From Lyophyllum atratum (taxonomy: Eukaryota; Basidiomycota; Agaricomycetes; Agaricales; Lyophyllaceae), in NCBI GenBank assembly GCA_014905825.1, contig JACGCN010000002.1:2728001-2792000 (forward strand): DNA of 64,000 nucleotides. Reading direction: 5' to 3'. The translations under genes and the position numbers were made by a program. The notes under the pieces are model-generated. The model saw only the letters and a program-made list of their open reading frames with translations, was not told the DNA's origin and searched no databases. This document shows positions 24,706 to 35,735 of the stretch, one piece after another; position 1 is the first letter of the stretch, and each line of letters opens with the position of its first letter.

Positions 24706-27648
24706 ATGTCACGTACGGATGCACACGAGTTTGAGTATCCTCCGGGACTCAGTGCGCTGCGAAACCGAGGAAGCAATGACCGGGAACAAGGCCAGGCTGC
24801 ATACTACCCCAACACGATGTTCTCGACGGGAGATCGTCGTCCATCGCTTGGCATTATGGGCTATCCCGGGTATTCCAGCGCAACCCCACGGTCGCTTGGG
24901 ATACACGACCGGGACTATGGATTTGGGATGGATGTCGGACCAAACAGACACAACCATAATGCCCCGATCCCTGTATCCGCACAATCCTTCTCTTCCTACA
25001 ACCACCACATCCGCCGCTCCTCTCCCCCGCCCAACATTGCGTCCCCATATTATCCTGCGCCTGCGAACGACAGAGAAGCCCATATCTTCAGAAACTCCCC
25101 TTCCTCCACCGCAAACACCCCGCCACAACCCGCCAACACCAATTCCAACTGCACGACCCTCTGGTGGGGCGAGATCGAACCTTGGATGGACGAAGAATAC
25201 GCCAAACAGGTCTGCGCACTTATGGGCTGGGATCCCGTCAATATCAAGGTACCACACCCGGCCCCCGATCCAGTCACTGGTCAGCAGGCGAACAACCCGG
25301 GCTTCTGCTACCTCACATTCCCCACCGCCGCACAGGCTGCCTCCGTGCTCGCCCAGATTGGCGGCGGCGGGAACAGCACGCCAGTCACGATGCCCAACTC
25401 TTCCAAGCCTTTCGTATTGAACTGGGCCTCCGGCGTGCAGACCGCCTCGCCCACTTCAAACGCGTTTTCCCAAAACGCGGGTGTCGCCACAGGAGCCTTA
25501 CAGCAATATCCAAAGGAATACAGCATCTTCGTCGGGGACCTCGCGCCGGAGACCTCCAATTCCGATCTTGTGGCGGTCTTTCGTAATCCGGTCCTAGGGC
25601 TTCGAAACGACAGGGAACCCAAATTTATCCGTCCGTTTACAAGTTGTAAGAGCGCTAAGATTATGTTGGATCCTGTTACGGGCGTGTCAAGGGGATATGG
25701 CTTCGTACGGTAAGTTGCAGTCCGTCTATATTCAGATACAGCTCCAAAATATGTTTTCTAGATTTACCGATGAAGCAGATCAACAGCGAGCGTTGATTGA
25801 AATGCACGGCCTTTATTGCCTTTCGCGACCAAGTATGTTCCTATGTTCCTATTCGACGATAATCGCGCATATACTGACCTTCGAATCGTCATAGTGCGCA
25901 TCTCGCCAGCGACGGCAAAATACAAGGCTCCTCCGACCGCCCCATCCCTCGATCTTCCCCAGGTTCAGTTTCCACCACAGGCTACCAATGGGCTTGACCA
26001 ACATGCGCAACCTGTGACCATCGCCCTCCCCCTCCCCAACGCCAACCTGACCAAAAGTGTATCGGTACCGATCGCTGCCACGACGTCAAGCTCCTCGCTC
26101 GGCGGCAATACCAATGGCGTTACGAGTTCTGGGTCTGGATCGTCGATGGGTGCCTCGAACTCCACAGCCTCCCTCAGCTCTGGTTCCAGCAGCAGCCTCT
26201 CCTCTTCCGGACTCGGATCCGTATCATCGGAGGATATGATGAATCTGCCTCATAGCGTGCTTGCGCAAATAGCGCAGCAGTATGCGAGCGGAGAAACTAC
26301 TGCCATCAAGATCAATGGTACTTCTATCACCCAGTCATTTGCCCAAGATGCACCGATTAGGCAGTCCTTTGGTCAAGAAGGTGGCGCTCCACGATACACA
26401 ATTCCTGAAGAGTCGTGGAAGCACCATGCACAGGCTCGAGCGATACTGGGAAACCTCATCGGACCAAACGGGGAGCAGCTTACGTCGACAGACCCGTACA
26501 ACACCACGGTCTTCGTTGGTGGTCTTTCGCCGCTTATTTCTGAGGAAACGCTCAGGACGTTCTTTGCCCCATTTGGAGAAATCCACTACGTACGTTGACG
26601 AGTATTGTTATCTTGCCGATGGTTCTCATGGTCTTTTTGTCTAGGTCAAAGTCCCTGTTGGAAAACATTGCGGGTTCGTGCAGTTTGTCAAGAAGGCCGA
26701 TGCAGAGCGAGCGATCGAGAAAATGCAAGGTTTCCCGGTCGGTGGTAGCAGGATTCGGTTGAGTTGGGGGCGCAGTCAATGTTCGTCGTTTCCACGTGCT
26801 TTCTCGACATGATCTTCTTACAACGATCCTCGTTTTTAGACAAAGCCGCTCAAGCAGCTGCGCAGGCTGCACAAGCAGCGGCACTTCAAACCCAGTTCCC
26901 GACTCCAGCAATGACCCCTACCCCTAATATGATGACGCAGGAACAGGCCCTTCAGCTCCTCCAGAAGCTTAATCTCCAGGGGTATCTTGACAACGTCCCA
27001 AACGCCCTTTCCGACCGCGGAAACAACAGTGTCTCTGCATACTCGAACGGTGATAGCGTCATCCAGGAGTCGGTGTTGGGAACAAGAGAGGATGGATCCC
27101 ACATCTTCGAAACATACTCTTCGAATGGGTACCAGCCTCGGCCTGAGATCCACCGAGCCCAATCTTCCTTTGCTCCGTTCTCGCCCGATCCCAATGCCTA
27201 CGCACCAGAGATGAAGCATCGTGAATCGTTCTCGCGTTCGGAGATGCTGCCTCATCCATCGAAAGCCTACGCTCCCGGTTTCTTCCCTCAGACGCAGGAC
27301 CTCAAGGTCAACACGAATGTTGCCTCCGCTGGCAAGATCTCCCCCTCGTCCACCCGTCCTACCAGCGCCACCCGCTACTCCAACTATCTGGACGGTTCGA
27401 ACGCGTATGGAGGCAGCCGCGCTTCGGGAAGGCCTGAGGTCACCATATCCCGTCCCACATCTGGACAGACTGGCCAAGTGCAGGCGCAGGAAGGTCAGGA
27501 GCTCGACGCGATGCACGATCTGAACGGGACCCTTGCTAGCCTCGAACTCGATCGCCCTTGGAAGGCGACACCCGAGAGCTCCGGCAGCAGCACCGGCTCC
27601 GTCCAATTCAGGTTGACAAATGAGAGGACCCCGTCGCCGTCGACTTAG
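24706..27648 (+). CDS. Three-RRM RNA-binding protein (Csx1/Nam8/Ngr1-like)
   Basis: Five exons: 24706-25709, 25762-25832, 25895-26589, 26645-26780 and 26840-27648, giving 904 residues. RRM1 starts at CTTLWWGEIEPWMDEEYAKQ and ends near KPFVLNWASG. This WWGEIEPWMDEE form is typical of the TIA-1/Nam8/Ngr1/Csx1 group. RRM2 runs from YSIFVGDLAPETSNSDLVAV to SRGYGFVRFTDEADQQRA. After a Ser/Gly linker, RRM3 has TVFVGGLSPLISEETLRTFF, KHCGFVQFVKKADAERAIEK and IRLSWGRSQ. An Ala/Gln segment and a long disordered tail follow. In yeasts this family controls mRNA stability and stress response (Csx1, Ngr1) or 5' splice-site use (Nam8). The sequence alone does not decide between these roles. RRM2 carries an insertion (NPVLGLRNDREPKFIRPFTS) between its RNP motifs. 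Confidence 0.92.
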
Positions 27649-29045
27649 GCGTCGTGGCCGTACGTACGAATGCGTTTAAGCCTTTTTTCTCTGCGCTTCC
27701 TTGCCTTATTCCGCTCCCATCCTCGTGTTTTCAAAGGATTTTTCACAAACTTCGCGCTGCATCATATATATTATCGGCTGGAGTTTCTGGCTGTGATCTT
27801 AAACTCGCCTTTCTTAGTCGCTATCTGTTTTATCTTTCTTTCCTCTCTTCGATCGCTCCCCGCGCGACCTCCACCCTCCCTTTCGCTCGCCCAATACTAC
27901 CATATAGCACCCTATCCAGGGTCCTATAATCATCTTATACGGTTCCAGACGCTGCAGCGCCTGTTGTAGTTGTCCTTATTTTTATGCTCTCTACCCACGT
28001 CCCTCATACGACCCTTCGAATTCCCTTTCGACACCTGTTATCATCTTCGTCTCTATCTGTCATTCGTGTCCTCGTTGTGTCCCGTCTCTTGTTTTGTCAC
28101 GGCTTCGTGTCTCCATACTACTAGCCCGTTTCTCTTTCGTTTACGACATGTTCCTATGCATTGGCAGCGAAATCCCCTTCACTTTCCCTTGTTATCAATC
28201 ATATGTCACCCTCTGCTATACAGCCAAACTATTTTAGGATGTCTCCTGTCCCGATAACCGTGGGAGTATGACGACTACACCATCGCTGAAATTGAAATAT
28301 CAAACTCTTGCAGATTGCTTAAGAACCGCCATGAGCGCGCTTGCGGACAATCGTGGGACGCCACGGTCAGAACATGCCCTTTATATCTTGAAATAGGCAG
28401 TTCATCTCACAGACCCTCCCTCACAACGAGTCAGTCGACTATCGGCGATGATCATTGACAGCCCTGCATTCGCTAATCCATCTTGAGCGGAATTCATTAT
28501 CAGAACCTGACCCGGTGATGTGCAGAATACTTACCATTCGTCGACATGGTAACTTTTGTGTCATCGGATTGTCGCCAGTGTCTCCGCACAATGAACTTCG
28601 CCATATAGCGTGGCACCGTCGATAGGATAACTCGGAGGAACGCGAGCCGGGGCCGACACGGATGGCTTAGTAGGTCTGTGAGATTTACAATGAGCATCAT
28701 ACTCGCAGAAGCCTCTTTCCAGAGTCACTTCCAAGTATTTTGCGGGTGAAGTCACATCCGCGGCATACGAATATAGATGACCTCCCGCACAAAGAGATAT
28801 CGATGTCCTGTGATATTCTGATCCTTGCGTTATCCCTGCAATCTGAATCTTGGTGACAGGTTGAACGATCTACCGATCCTATTCAATTGAATTAACGGTT
28901 ACCTTGGGCCTTGGCCGGCTTGATTGCCATGATATATAGCTGCCCACTCGAATTCGAATGGTAAGTTAGACGTTCTCCTACCCATTCTGCTCATTTAGTC
29001 TTCTCCTGCTCTCTCTCTTTCTTGTCAGGCCCTGGCCTGTTCGTA
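27649..29045. other. Intergenic region with C/T-rich 3' UTR
   Basis: Bases 27650-28260 are pyrimidine-rich and follow the RRM gene directly, so a long 3' UTR is likely. Bases 28260-29045 show no supportable coding sequence and should include the promoter of the DUF6533 gene. Confidence 0.45.
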
Positions 29046-30471
29046 ATGAACTTGAAGGATGAACATGTTCCATACTCGGACGCGGTCACCTTCTCCAATG
29101 AATTTGCCTTCACTCGGTAGACGCGCCCCTTCGTTCTTTTGTCTCAACTTGGAGATTGACCTTTCCAATTCCATTGACACAGTTATTGTGTCTGCGCTGG
29201 GTGCGCGCTCGTCTGGTGGGACTGGCTTATCACTTTTGAAGACGAGGTGCGTGCTTATCGTGATCGTAATGTCTCGAGCGACGAATGTCAATGCAAGTCT
29301 GCGTCGGGGTGTAGGTAACCCATATCTGGCCCACCAAATGGACGAGCACCAAGATTATCTTTCTATTCAACCGGTATTTGAATCTCGTGCTGCAACCGGC
29401 GGTCGCTGTACATCTTGGAGGCCTCTCAACGACAAATTCACCGATGGTGCTTCTGTCGAATCTATGACCAGTGCTGTCTGACTTATCTCTCCCCTACTAG
29501 ATTTGTCGCTTCTACGTCGTCGCCTATGCCTCGATCGTTTTTCTCTCTCTGGCTTCGATTCATGGTCTGCCAGTCACTTTCAAGTACTTATTGGCTACTT
29601 ATCGTGCGTTGAATAGCCCTGGTTGTTGTCAGGGCGTGGGTTGTCTGGGGTCAACGACCATGGATCACCGCGGTCCTGGTCTCAGCATACCTTGCATACG
29701 CTATGACTTGTGTGCCAATGATGGTGTATTCCTTCTCGACCGGTGATGGTGAGTGTTCTAGGCGCTGATGAAAACTATCAGTTAACCTTCTTCGGTGGAT
29801 AGGGAAATACATCTTCAATGTCGATGGGATTTGCATAACGCACGTCCACAGTGAGTACCTTCCGCTCAGTTTACTAAACCTAAAGCGATTCTGGGAATTT
29901 ATCAATCAGGCAGATCGGTGCGTGTAGGTTTACTGGATCCGCGTTGTTCGTTTTTCTGACAATTTATTCCTTAAGATTATCATGTGGATTATAAGGTAAG
30001 TTGATCACTCTGAAATTTGAGGATGGCGGCACGAGCTGACACCTAGTCTCTCCTAGCCTGGGGTTGGAATATGCATGCTTTGGCCTCGTCATCGGTAACA
30101 TCTGGCTTCATCGTCGAGGGACAGAGCCAGCTTTCCGACAACTCTCACCAATCCGTAAAAAAATCTGCATTGCAGGTGCGCTTATTTTCCACGATATAGA
30201 AATGCATAGTGCTCATCATTCAACGTAGCCGTGCTCTTCGTTCTTGTGAGTGCGGCCCTGTGCGTCTATACCGGTCCAATTAATAGTATTTTAGTATACT
30301 ACGTTCAACCATATTGTGAACATATTTCTATGGTGCGTCGTTTCCTCCAGGAAGTATGAAACAACAAAAGCTCATCAACATATCTAGGACGAAGTACGAA
30401 AAAGTGAGCCCTACTGACTGCTAACTTTCCTCGCTCGCCTGTTTATTCACGCTTTTGCAGCGACCCCATAA
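29046..30471 (+). CDS. DUF6533-domain multi-pass membrane protein
   Basis: The first six exons join in phase: 29046-29116, 29183-29246, 29315-29446, 29501-29564, 29617-29748 and 29803-29850. They spell the DUF6533 signature: RYCVCAGCALVWWDWLITFE, then EVTHIWPTKWTSTKIIFLFN, RYLNLVLQPAVAVHLGG, STTNSPM, FYVVAYASIVFLSL and VVVRAWVVWGQRPWITAV. Later exons between about 29910 and 30471 contain further membrane segments (VAVLFVLVSAALCVYTGPIN and IWLHRRGTEPAFRQLSP) and probably end at the TAA of 30469-30471. Their borders are uncertain. DUF6533 proteins are an expanded basidiomycete family of seven-TM-like membrane proteins with no known biochemical role. The start at 29046 gives a short hydrophilic N-terminus before TM1. 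An inactivating change in the 3' third cannot be excluded. Confidence 0.65.
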
Positions 30472-31605
30472 TATGATAGCGGTTACGTATGACGCCCACA
30501 CTTTTCTCCTCGATAGGAGACTCAGTACTCAACCCTCGTAGGTTCATGTACTGCTTGACCAACGTCGCCGGCCAGTGATTCGTTCTGGACCTGCGTCAAC
30601 TCAATTTTGATAGACTTACCTGCTCACGATTACCCATCCACCGCCTGTCGGAGGTCGTACTTCCGTGCGTTCTCAGCCCCTGCGTTCTTAGCCCAGCAGT
30701 GCGTCCGCAAAATCTCGAACACGGGGCATCTGTACGATAGAGCGAAGGATTCTTTATTCTTTATTTATTGGTCTTCGCAACTGTTACATGTTGTACTACC
30801 AAGCATTGTACATATCCGCCCGTCTCCTGTATGTATTGTAACCGACCTCGGAGGTGTATTTATTTCGTAGATCCCCGAAAAACGTCAAGAGTACCATATA
30901 AGATCATCATCAGAAGGTCGCCGCGGGATCTTATGCGGGAGCTGATATTCTGCTGTCTGGACGTCTTGACTTGGAGATGAACATCACAAACTACATGACG
31001 CACCTGACTGTTGCCAGTGGTCCCCAGAGTCCAGACCAGAACGCCACACATCATTAGTACTTCCCTGGGAAAGCACACGATCTGCGTACCAAGTAACTCA
31101 AGGGACCCGACTGTTAGGCGCGGGCCCACGTTGAACGTGCAACAATCCTGCGACTCCTCACCAGTTCTGTTGCAACCATAGCGCTACACTCAGTCTAGGA
31201 CCACACTCAGTCTAGGACGACTATATTTAGGTCACCTCCTTCCTTGATGGAATCCGGCAGATCCGGCATATTACATAGGTTACCAAGTCCGCGGAGTTCT
31301 CAGCTTCGATACTCTTTGTAGTGGCTTCGAATTGATAATTATAGATCACTTGAGAATCGGCGCGGGTTGTAAGTGGCAATTCAACTCGCAATTTCCCAAC
31401 TCATTTACCGTTTTCAAGGTGTTGATGCTATGATACGTCTATCATCCCCAACGTTCGTGAGGATCATTATCACGGGTATGAGAATCAAGCAAATGGGAGG
31501 AACGCCGCCCAGGGGTATATCAACCTACTCTAACAGTTATAAGTACATCCATCCAACGTCCGACTATCCTTGTACAAATGATGGAGCTCAAGATTACGTA
31601 TCGCT
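30472..31605. other. Intergenic region with a 17-bp tandem duplication
   Basis: 1.1 kb between the DUF6533 gene and the 3' end of the WBP2-like gene. Two adjacent 17-base units starting acactcagtctagga lie at 31186-31219. Nothing else was recognised. Confidence 0.45.
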
Positions 31606-32336
31606 TCAAGCATTATATCCAGGGGGTGCGCCAACAGGCGGGCCCATGGAGAGAGAGACGGAGGAGGCCGAAGAGGACTCCGCAGGCGTAGTGTAGGTAG
31701 CTAGGCCGAAATGCATGGGTCTGCTGCAAATAACGATAGAGTGAGATGTCCACTCACGCAGACCTTCCTCGTCCTCTGCTGCTTGTCGCTTCATATATAT
31801 CGCCCTCTCACGCGTCTTCTCCAGGAGACTCACGAACTCGAACATAGCCCGATCTTTGAACCGGAGCTCGGCTTTCGTACCGCTGCTCAACCCCCCTCCG
31901 TCGGACGGCTTGACCTCGAACGCGAGGAAGTTGGCACCGAACGTTGGTTGTTCGAACTTCGTCGATAGAACGGCGTGTAGTGGGACCGAAAGAGATTCGA
32001 ATGAAGCGCCAGCGTCACCTGTAAAGATCAACTGCGTAGTGAAGTGGGAAAGAGATTTGAGAAGGCGTAGCCGGAGCAGAGGGGGATCGCGTCAATGAGG
32101 AGTCAATAGCTCAAGGATGTAAGGAGCCGCACTCGTTGATCAGTAAGCCAGACCTTGCCCATGGCCTTGAGCTTTCTGCTGCCGCCCGATCCGCCGGCTG
32201 TGGAGGCGCCAGTAGGTGTCGTGTCTGGGATCGTCAAGGAGACTTCCACTCCTGTATCCACTGTGGTTATGGTCATCTCATTGGGTAGAGGAACAGGAGA
32301 ACGATTAGGGTTGAGCATCGTCCAGTTCAGTGCCAT
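31606..32336 (-). CDS. WW-domain-binding protein 2-like GRAM protein
   Basis: Three exons: 32133-32336, 31758-32031 and 31606-31700, giving 190 residues. It opens with MALNWTMLNPNRSPVPLPNE, the characteristic WBP2 start. A PH/GRAM-like fold follows, containing GKVWLTDQRLIFTGDAG, ESLSVPLHAV and FEQPTFGANFLAFEVKP, then a helix LRFKDRAMFEFVSLLEKTRE. The C-terminus ends GPPVGAPPGYNA, so a PPxY motif (PPGY) is present. In animals WBP2 binds WW-domain proteins such as YAP and Nedd4-type ligases through PPxY and acts as a transcription cofactor. A fungal Rsp5-type adaptor role is an inference. The second intron (31701-31757) is a multiple of three and would read through if retained. Confidence 0.87.
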
Positions 32337-32463
32337 GATGGGCGTAAGCGAGTTTGCTATATCAAGAGACTGCGGCGGTGTAGCCTATAGGCTATAGGCG
32401 ATCACAGTTGACAATGATCAGTCATTCATCATTGGTGATTATTTGTAGCCGGCCATCAACAAA

Positions 32464-32546
32464 GGCTACCTAGCGCAATGGTAGCGCGTTTGGCTTCGAT
32501 TGCCGGCGGCACCAAAAGGTTGCAGGTTCGAGTCCTGCGGTGGTCA
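32464..32546 (+). tRNA. tRNA-Arg(TCG) with 11-nt intron
   Basis: Cloverleaf seen by eye. The acceptor GGCTACC (32464-32470) pairs with GGTGGTC, with A at 32546 as discriminator. The D stem is GCGC/GCGC. The anticodon stem TTTGG (32489-32493) pairs with CCAAA (32512-32516), and the T arm is GCAGG-TTCGAGT-CCTGC. The anticodon TCG is at 32496-32498. An 11-base intron (32500-32510) follows position 37, as in canonical nuclear tRNA introns. A T-run near 32590 could terminate Pol III. It reads CGA codons. Confidence 0.9.
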
Positions 32547-32789
32547 TGGAGCGCCTCGAGTATGTGCACATTTTGTGCCAGGTCGAAGCCGTATTTTTTG
32601 GTCTGTTTTCCCTGAAACCCACCGCAAGTGGCAAGCAGGTGTTCAGAATCAGGTACTAAGTCAAGAAATGAGGAGCCCAGTAACGATTGATATGCTTCAC
32701 AGGACACTTGAAGCTTGCAGTGTCTACATTTTTCTTCAGGCATGAGTATGTATCTCCGGCGAACTTTCAGAGCTCCATCATCTCCTCAT

Positions 32790-32872
32790 GGCTACCTAGC
32801 GCAATGGTAGCGCGTTTGGCTTCGACTGCCAGCGGCACCAAAAGGTTGCAGGTTCGAGTCCTGCGGTGGTCA
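32790..32872 (+). tRNA. tRNA-Arg(TCG) with 11-nt intron, second copy
   Basis: Exonic sequence appears identical to the copy at 32464, and only the 11-base intron differs (ctgccagcggc). Same anticodon TCG. It lies about 190 bases from the 3' end of the CDC7 gene on the other strand. A T5 run near 32893 is a plausible terminator. Confidence 0.9.
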
Positions 32873-33059
32873 TCGAATCGAACGATACGTTGGTTTTTGT
32901 TTTCGCACCCGGGGGTGGCACCGAAAAGTTTCCAACTTCTAGAGTTCAAAGTCCAAAGACTGCAGGTTCGGTTGAAGAAAGGTACCCACAACATCTCCAT
33001 TGATGCCGCATCCTCATACCAATACAACAACTAACATACAACATCGCCCCGCTCACGCC

Positions 33060-35418
33060 TCAACACACCCCATGATGGAACTCACAAGGCTGCCTCCCAA
33101 TCGCCATCCCCTGCCCCGCCTCCAGCATAATCACCTCCTCATAAACCTCCTCACACCCCGGCCCACACCCACACTGCACAGGCACCTTAACGCCCTGCGC
33201 CTCCGTCACATCGTCCACAAAGTGCAACCCCCCACACACACCCTCCCCCGGCCGGTGCGGCACAAACTCATCGTCGTCCGCCGCCTCGTCAAAGTCGCCC
33301 TCCTCGCCCCGTAGGAACGGGTGCGCGAGGGCTTGCCTGGGTGTGATCCGCTTCACGCAGTACGGGTTCATGAGCTTCTCGGCGAGGTCGAGGGCTGCTT
33401 CGACGTCGCGTTGGTGTGTGGCCTGTGATGGCGTGCGCGCGGCGTCCGGCTGGCCGGAGGCGGGCGAGGAGGAACGAGGGAAGTAGAGGGACGGCGGGGA
33501 GGAGGTTGTGGAAGAGGAGGAAGGTGGGACCGGGTGCGAGTTCTGATCAGATTGGCGGCGCATATAGTCCCGGTAGGCCTCGTCGTTGTTTGGGTAGTAA
33601 CGCGGATCGGTTTCTTGGGGCTCGTAGAGTGTAGGGTTTTGCCTCTCCACGAACTCCCGCCATGAAATGCCCTTCTGGACAGTAGGTACGTTTGTAGAGA
33701 ATGTACGACCTGTACAACAGTTGTATCAGAAGATGCGAAAGTGCATATGGGGATATGGGTCTTACTATGGAGAGTAGCAACGTTCTCCATTTCGTTGTAC
33801 CCGACGACGGTCGCAATTTCCATGAGAGCCTCGATGTCATCATTCGACTGGAAGAGAGGAAATTTGTGGGTGAGGAAGAACAATAGGATCATGCCAGCGG
33901 CCCAGACGTCGATGGCTGGGCTTCCGATTGAGCTGTTATGAACGGGCTATGACACTCCAGCAAAGACATACCACCGGTTTGGTCCCCGCACTTGAGCAAC
34001 ACTTCGGGCGCACGAAAGCCTCTCGTACCCGCTCGGTTGGCCTTGGTGACGGGCCTGCGGGTATGTGCATCAGAAGCCGGAATGCGTAATATATGCATAT
34101 GTAGAGGCATACCTGGTATCTTTTTCGGGGTACCCGACTTTCTCAGCTGGTAGTTTACTTTTAAACTTCGCCGCCTGCTGTGCATTCTTGATGTCTTGCG
34201 AAGGCATATTCTTGCTAACCCGGCCGTGGGGGTGTTCTAGTGAAGCGGATGTGTGAAAACACGACCCATAGGCAGGTCTTGTAGTCTCCATGCGCTATGA
34301 ACGTGTCAAAACGTTGTTCGACGGGTCAAGGAGTAGATGCACTTACAGACGCGAGACCGAAGTCACAAAGTGTACCGATGCCGGTAAGCGGGTCGAAAAG
34401 GAAATTAGCAGGCTTGACATCGCGGTGGATTATTCCTCGAGTGTGAACGTCGCGTAGTGCACGAAACATACAGCGGAAGTAGGCTTTGATGCCAAGTATT
34501 GGAAGACTACGAAAGTAATCCTTGACGCCAGGCTTAGTGACAGACCAAGACGTACGGAGGTCTGTGACTTACCCGGAAGTCGTCGTTGGGTTGATACGGC
34601 ATGATCGCAACGACCTGGTCATCGTCTCGGAACGCGGTGATAAGCTGGGATATGTGCCGACACCCTCGGCAGTCCTCCATGATCGATATCTCATTCTTGA
34701 TACGCTCCGGGCTACTCGTGACATATATTCGCTTCACTGCAACGAACACCTTGGAGTCTGGTGGCCGGGGTGCGGATTGGTAGTGTGCGGAGGAGGCTTG
34801 GGGGTGGTTCCCATGCCATGGGCTATTGTCCCATCTATCGTGGTACCCGAGATCTATTGCTTTATAAACGGAAGAAAATGTGCCAGTGCCGAGACGATCG
34901 AGGAGCTTGTAATCGGTGACGAGCCGGGGTACCTTCTCTTCTAGATCAGCGATTTCCTCCTCAATCTCCAAACGCTCCTCCGTTGTCTTCTGGTAGATGG
35001 TCATTTCTTCGTCAACCTCTCCAGGCCCTTGGAGTTGAGGGTCCTCGCCTTCGTGAATTTCGTGGTCTTCGTCATCTCCGTTATCCTCGCGTGGAACTTG
35101 GTGGGTTCCAGTAGGGTGCGTCTTTGGAGGTAGGATTATAAGGTCGTCACTGTCCATGTCTTCATCGATGTCGATGTACGCGTTGCGTGGCTGCTTTGTG
35201 GCGGTGAATGTGGGCAGAACATCGACCAGGTGGTTGTGGTATTGCTTCATGTCCTCCGCTACATAGCTATTTATGGGGTCGTCTGAGGAGAGACTCGAGA
35301 GGTGGTCGCGGCGTTGTTGGGCGGCGAGGAGTCTTCTGCGGTAATCTGCGTTTCGGACGTCGGAGGAGCCAACCTCCAAGGGGTTGGATGAGTGTTGGGA
35401 GAGAAGAACAGCAGTCAT
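33060..35418 (-). CDS. cdc7: Cdc7-type protein kinase
   Basis: Six exons: 34573-35418, 34347-34520, 34113-34294, 33972-34054, 33766-33915 and 33060-33709, giving 694 residues. The first 170 residues are acidic and probably disordered. The kinase domain starts with YKLLDRLGTGTFSSVYKAID, followed by FVAVKRIYVTSSPERIKNEI (VAIK-type lysine) and ISIMEDCRGCRHISQLITAF. The catalytic loop IIHRDVKPANF has Asp316, and CDFGLAS has Asp335. Residues about 341-401 form the kinase insert that marks Cdc7. AGTRGFRAPEVLLKC and AIDVWAAGMILLF follow. A second insert rich in Ser/Pro precedes the last helices (RITPRQALAHPFLRGE). Cdc7 with its Dbf4 partner phosphorylates MCM proteins to fire replication origins. 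The ATG at 35418 is used because an upstream in-frame start would be GTG. Confidence 0.93.
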
Positions 35419-35553
35419 TGCTGTCCAACGCGGTGACTCTAAAGAGTGCTTTGAACCTGGCTCGATCGACGCGCCGAGAGACACAGTGTCACGTGGTGTT
35501 GATCATGACAAAGAAAACATTACAAAGCCATCCCAAAATGATGGGATGCTCCA

Positions 35554-35637
35554 TGACCACCGCAGGACTCGAACCTGCAACCTTTTGGTGCCGCTTAGCA
35601 ATCGAAGCCAAACGCGCTACCATTGCGCTAGGTAGCC
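35554..35637 (-). tRNA. tRNA-Arg(TCG) with 12-nt intron, third copy
   Basis: Reverse-strand copy of the tRNA at 32464, with the same acceptor, D, anticodon and T arms and anticodon TCG. The intron after position 37 is 12 bases (ttgctaagcggc). It lies in the 317-base gap between the divergent CDC7 and deubiquitinase start codons, so its Pol III promoter may affect both promoters. Confidence 0.9.
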
Positions 35638-35735
35638 ATACAAAGGTTTCAGACTGCGCCAACTAGACAGGGTTTGCCTCGGCTCCATTTGTTCAGCTCT
35701 GAGCTGCTTCGCTTACTCCTCCGCCCCCACCACAT

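Noticed and set aside
24709..25257. 182-residue antisense frame inside the RRM gene
   Set aside because: It mirrors the first RRM exon on the opposite strand. The + strand carries the family motifs.
26836..27606. 256-residue antisense frame over the last RRM-gene exon
   Set aside because: A shadow of a low-complexity, C/G-rich coding exon. No recognisable domain.
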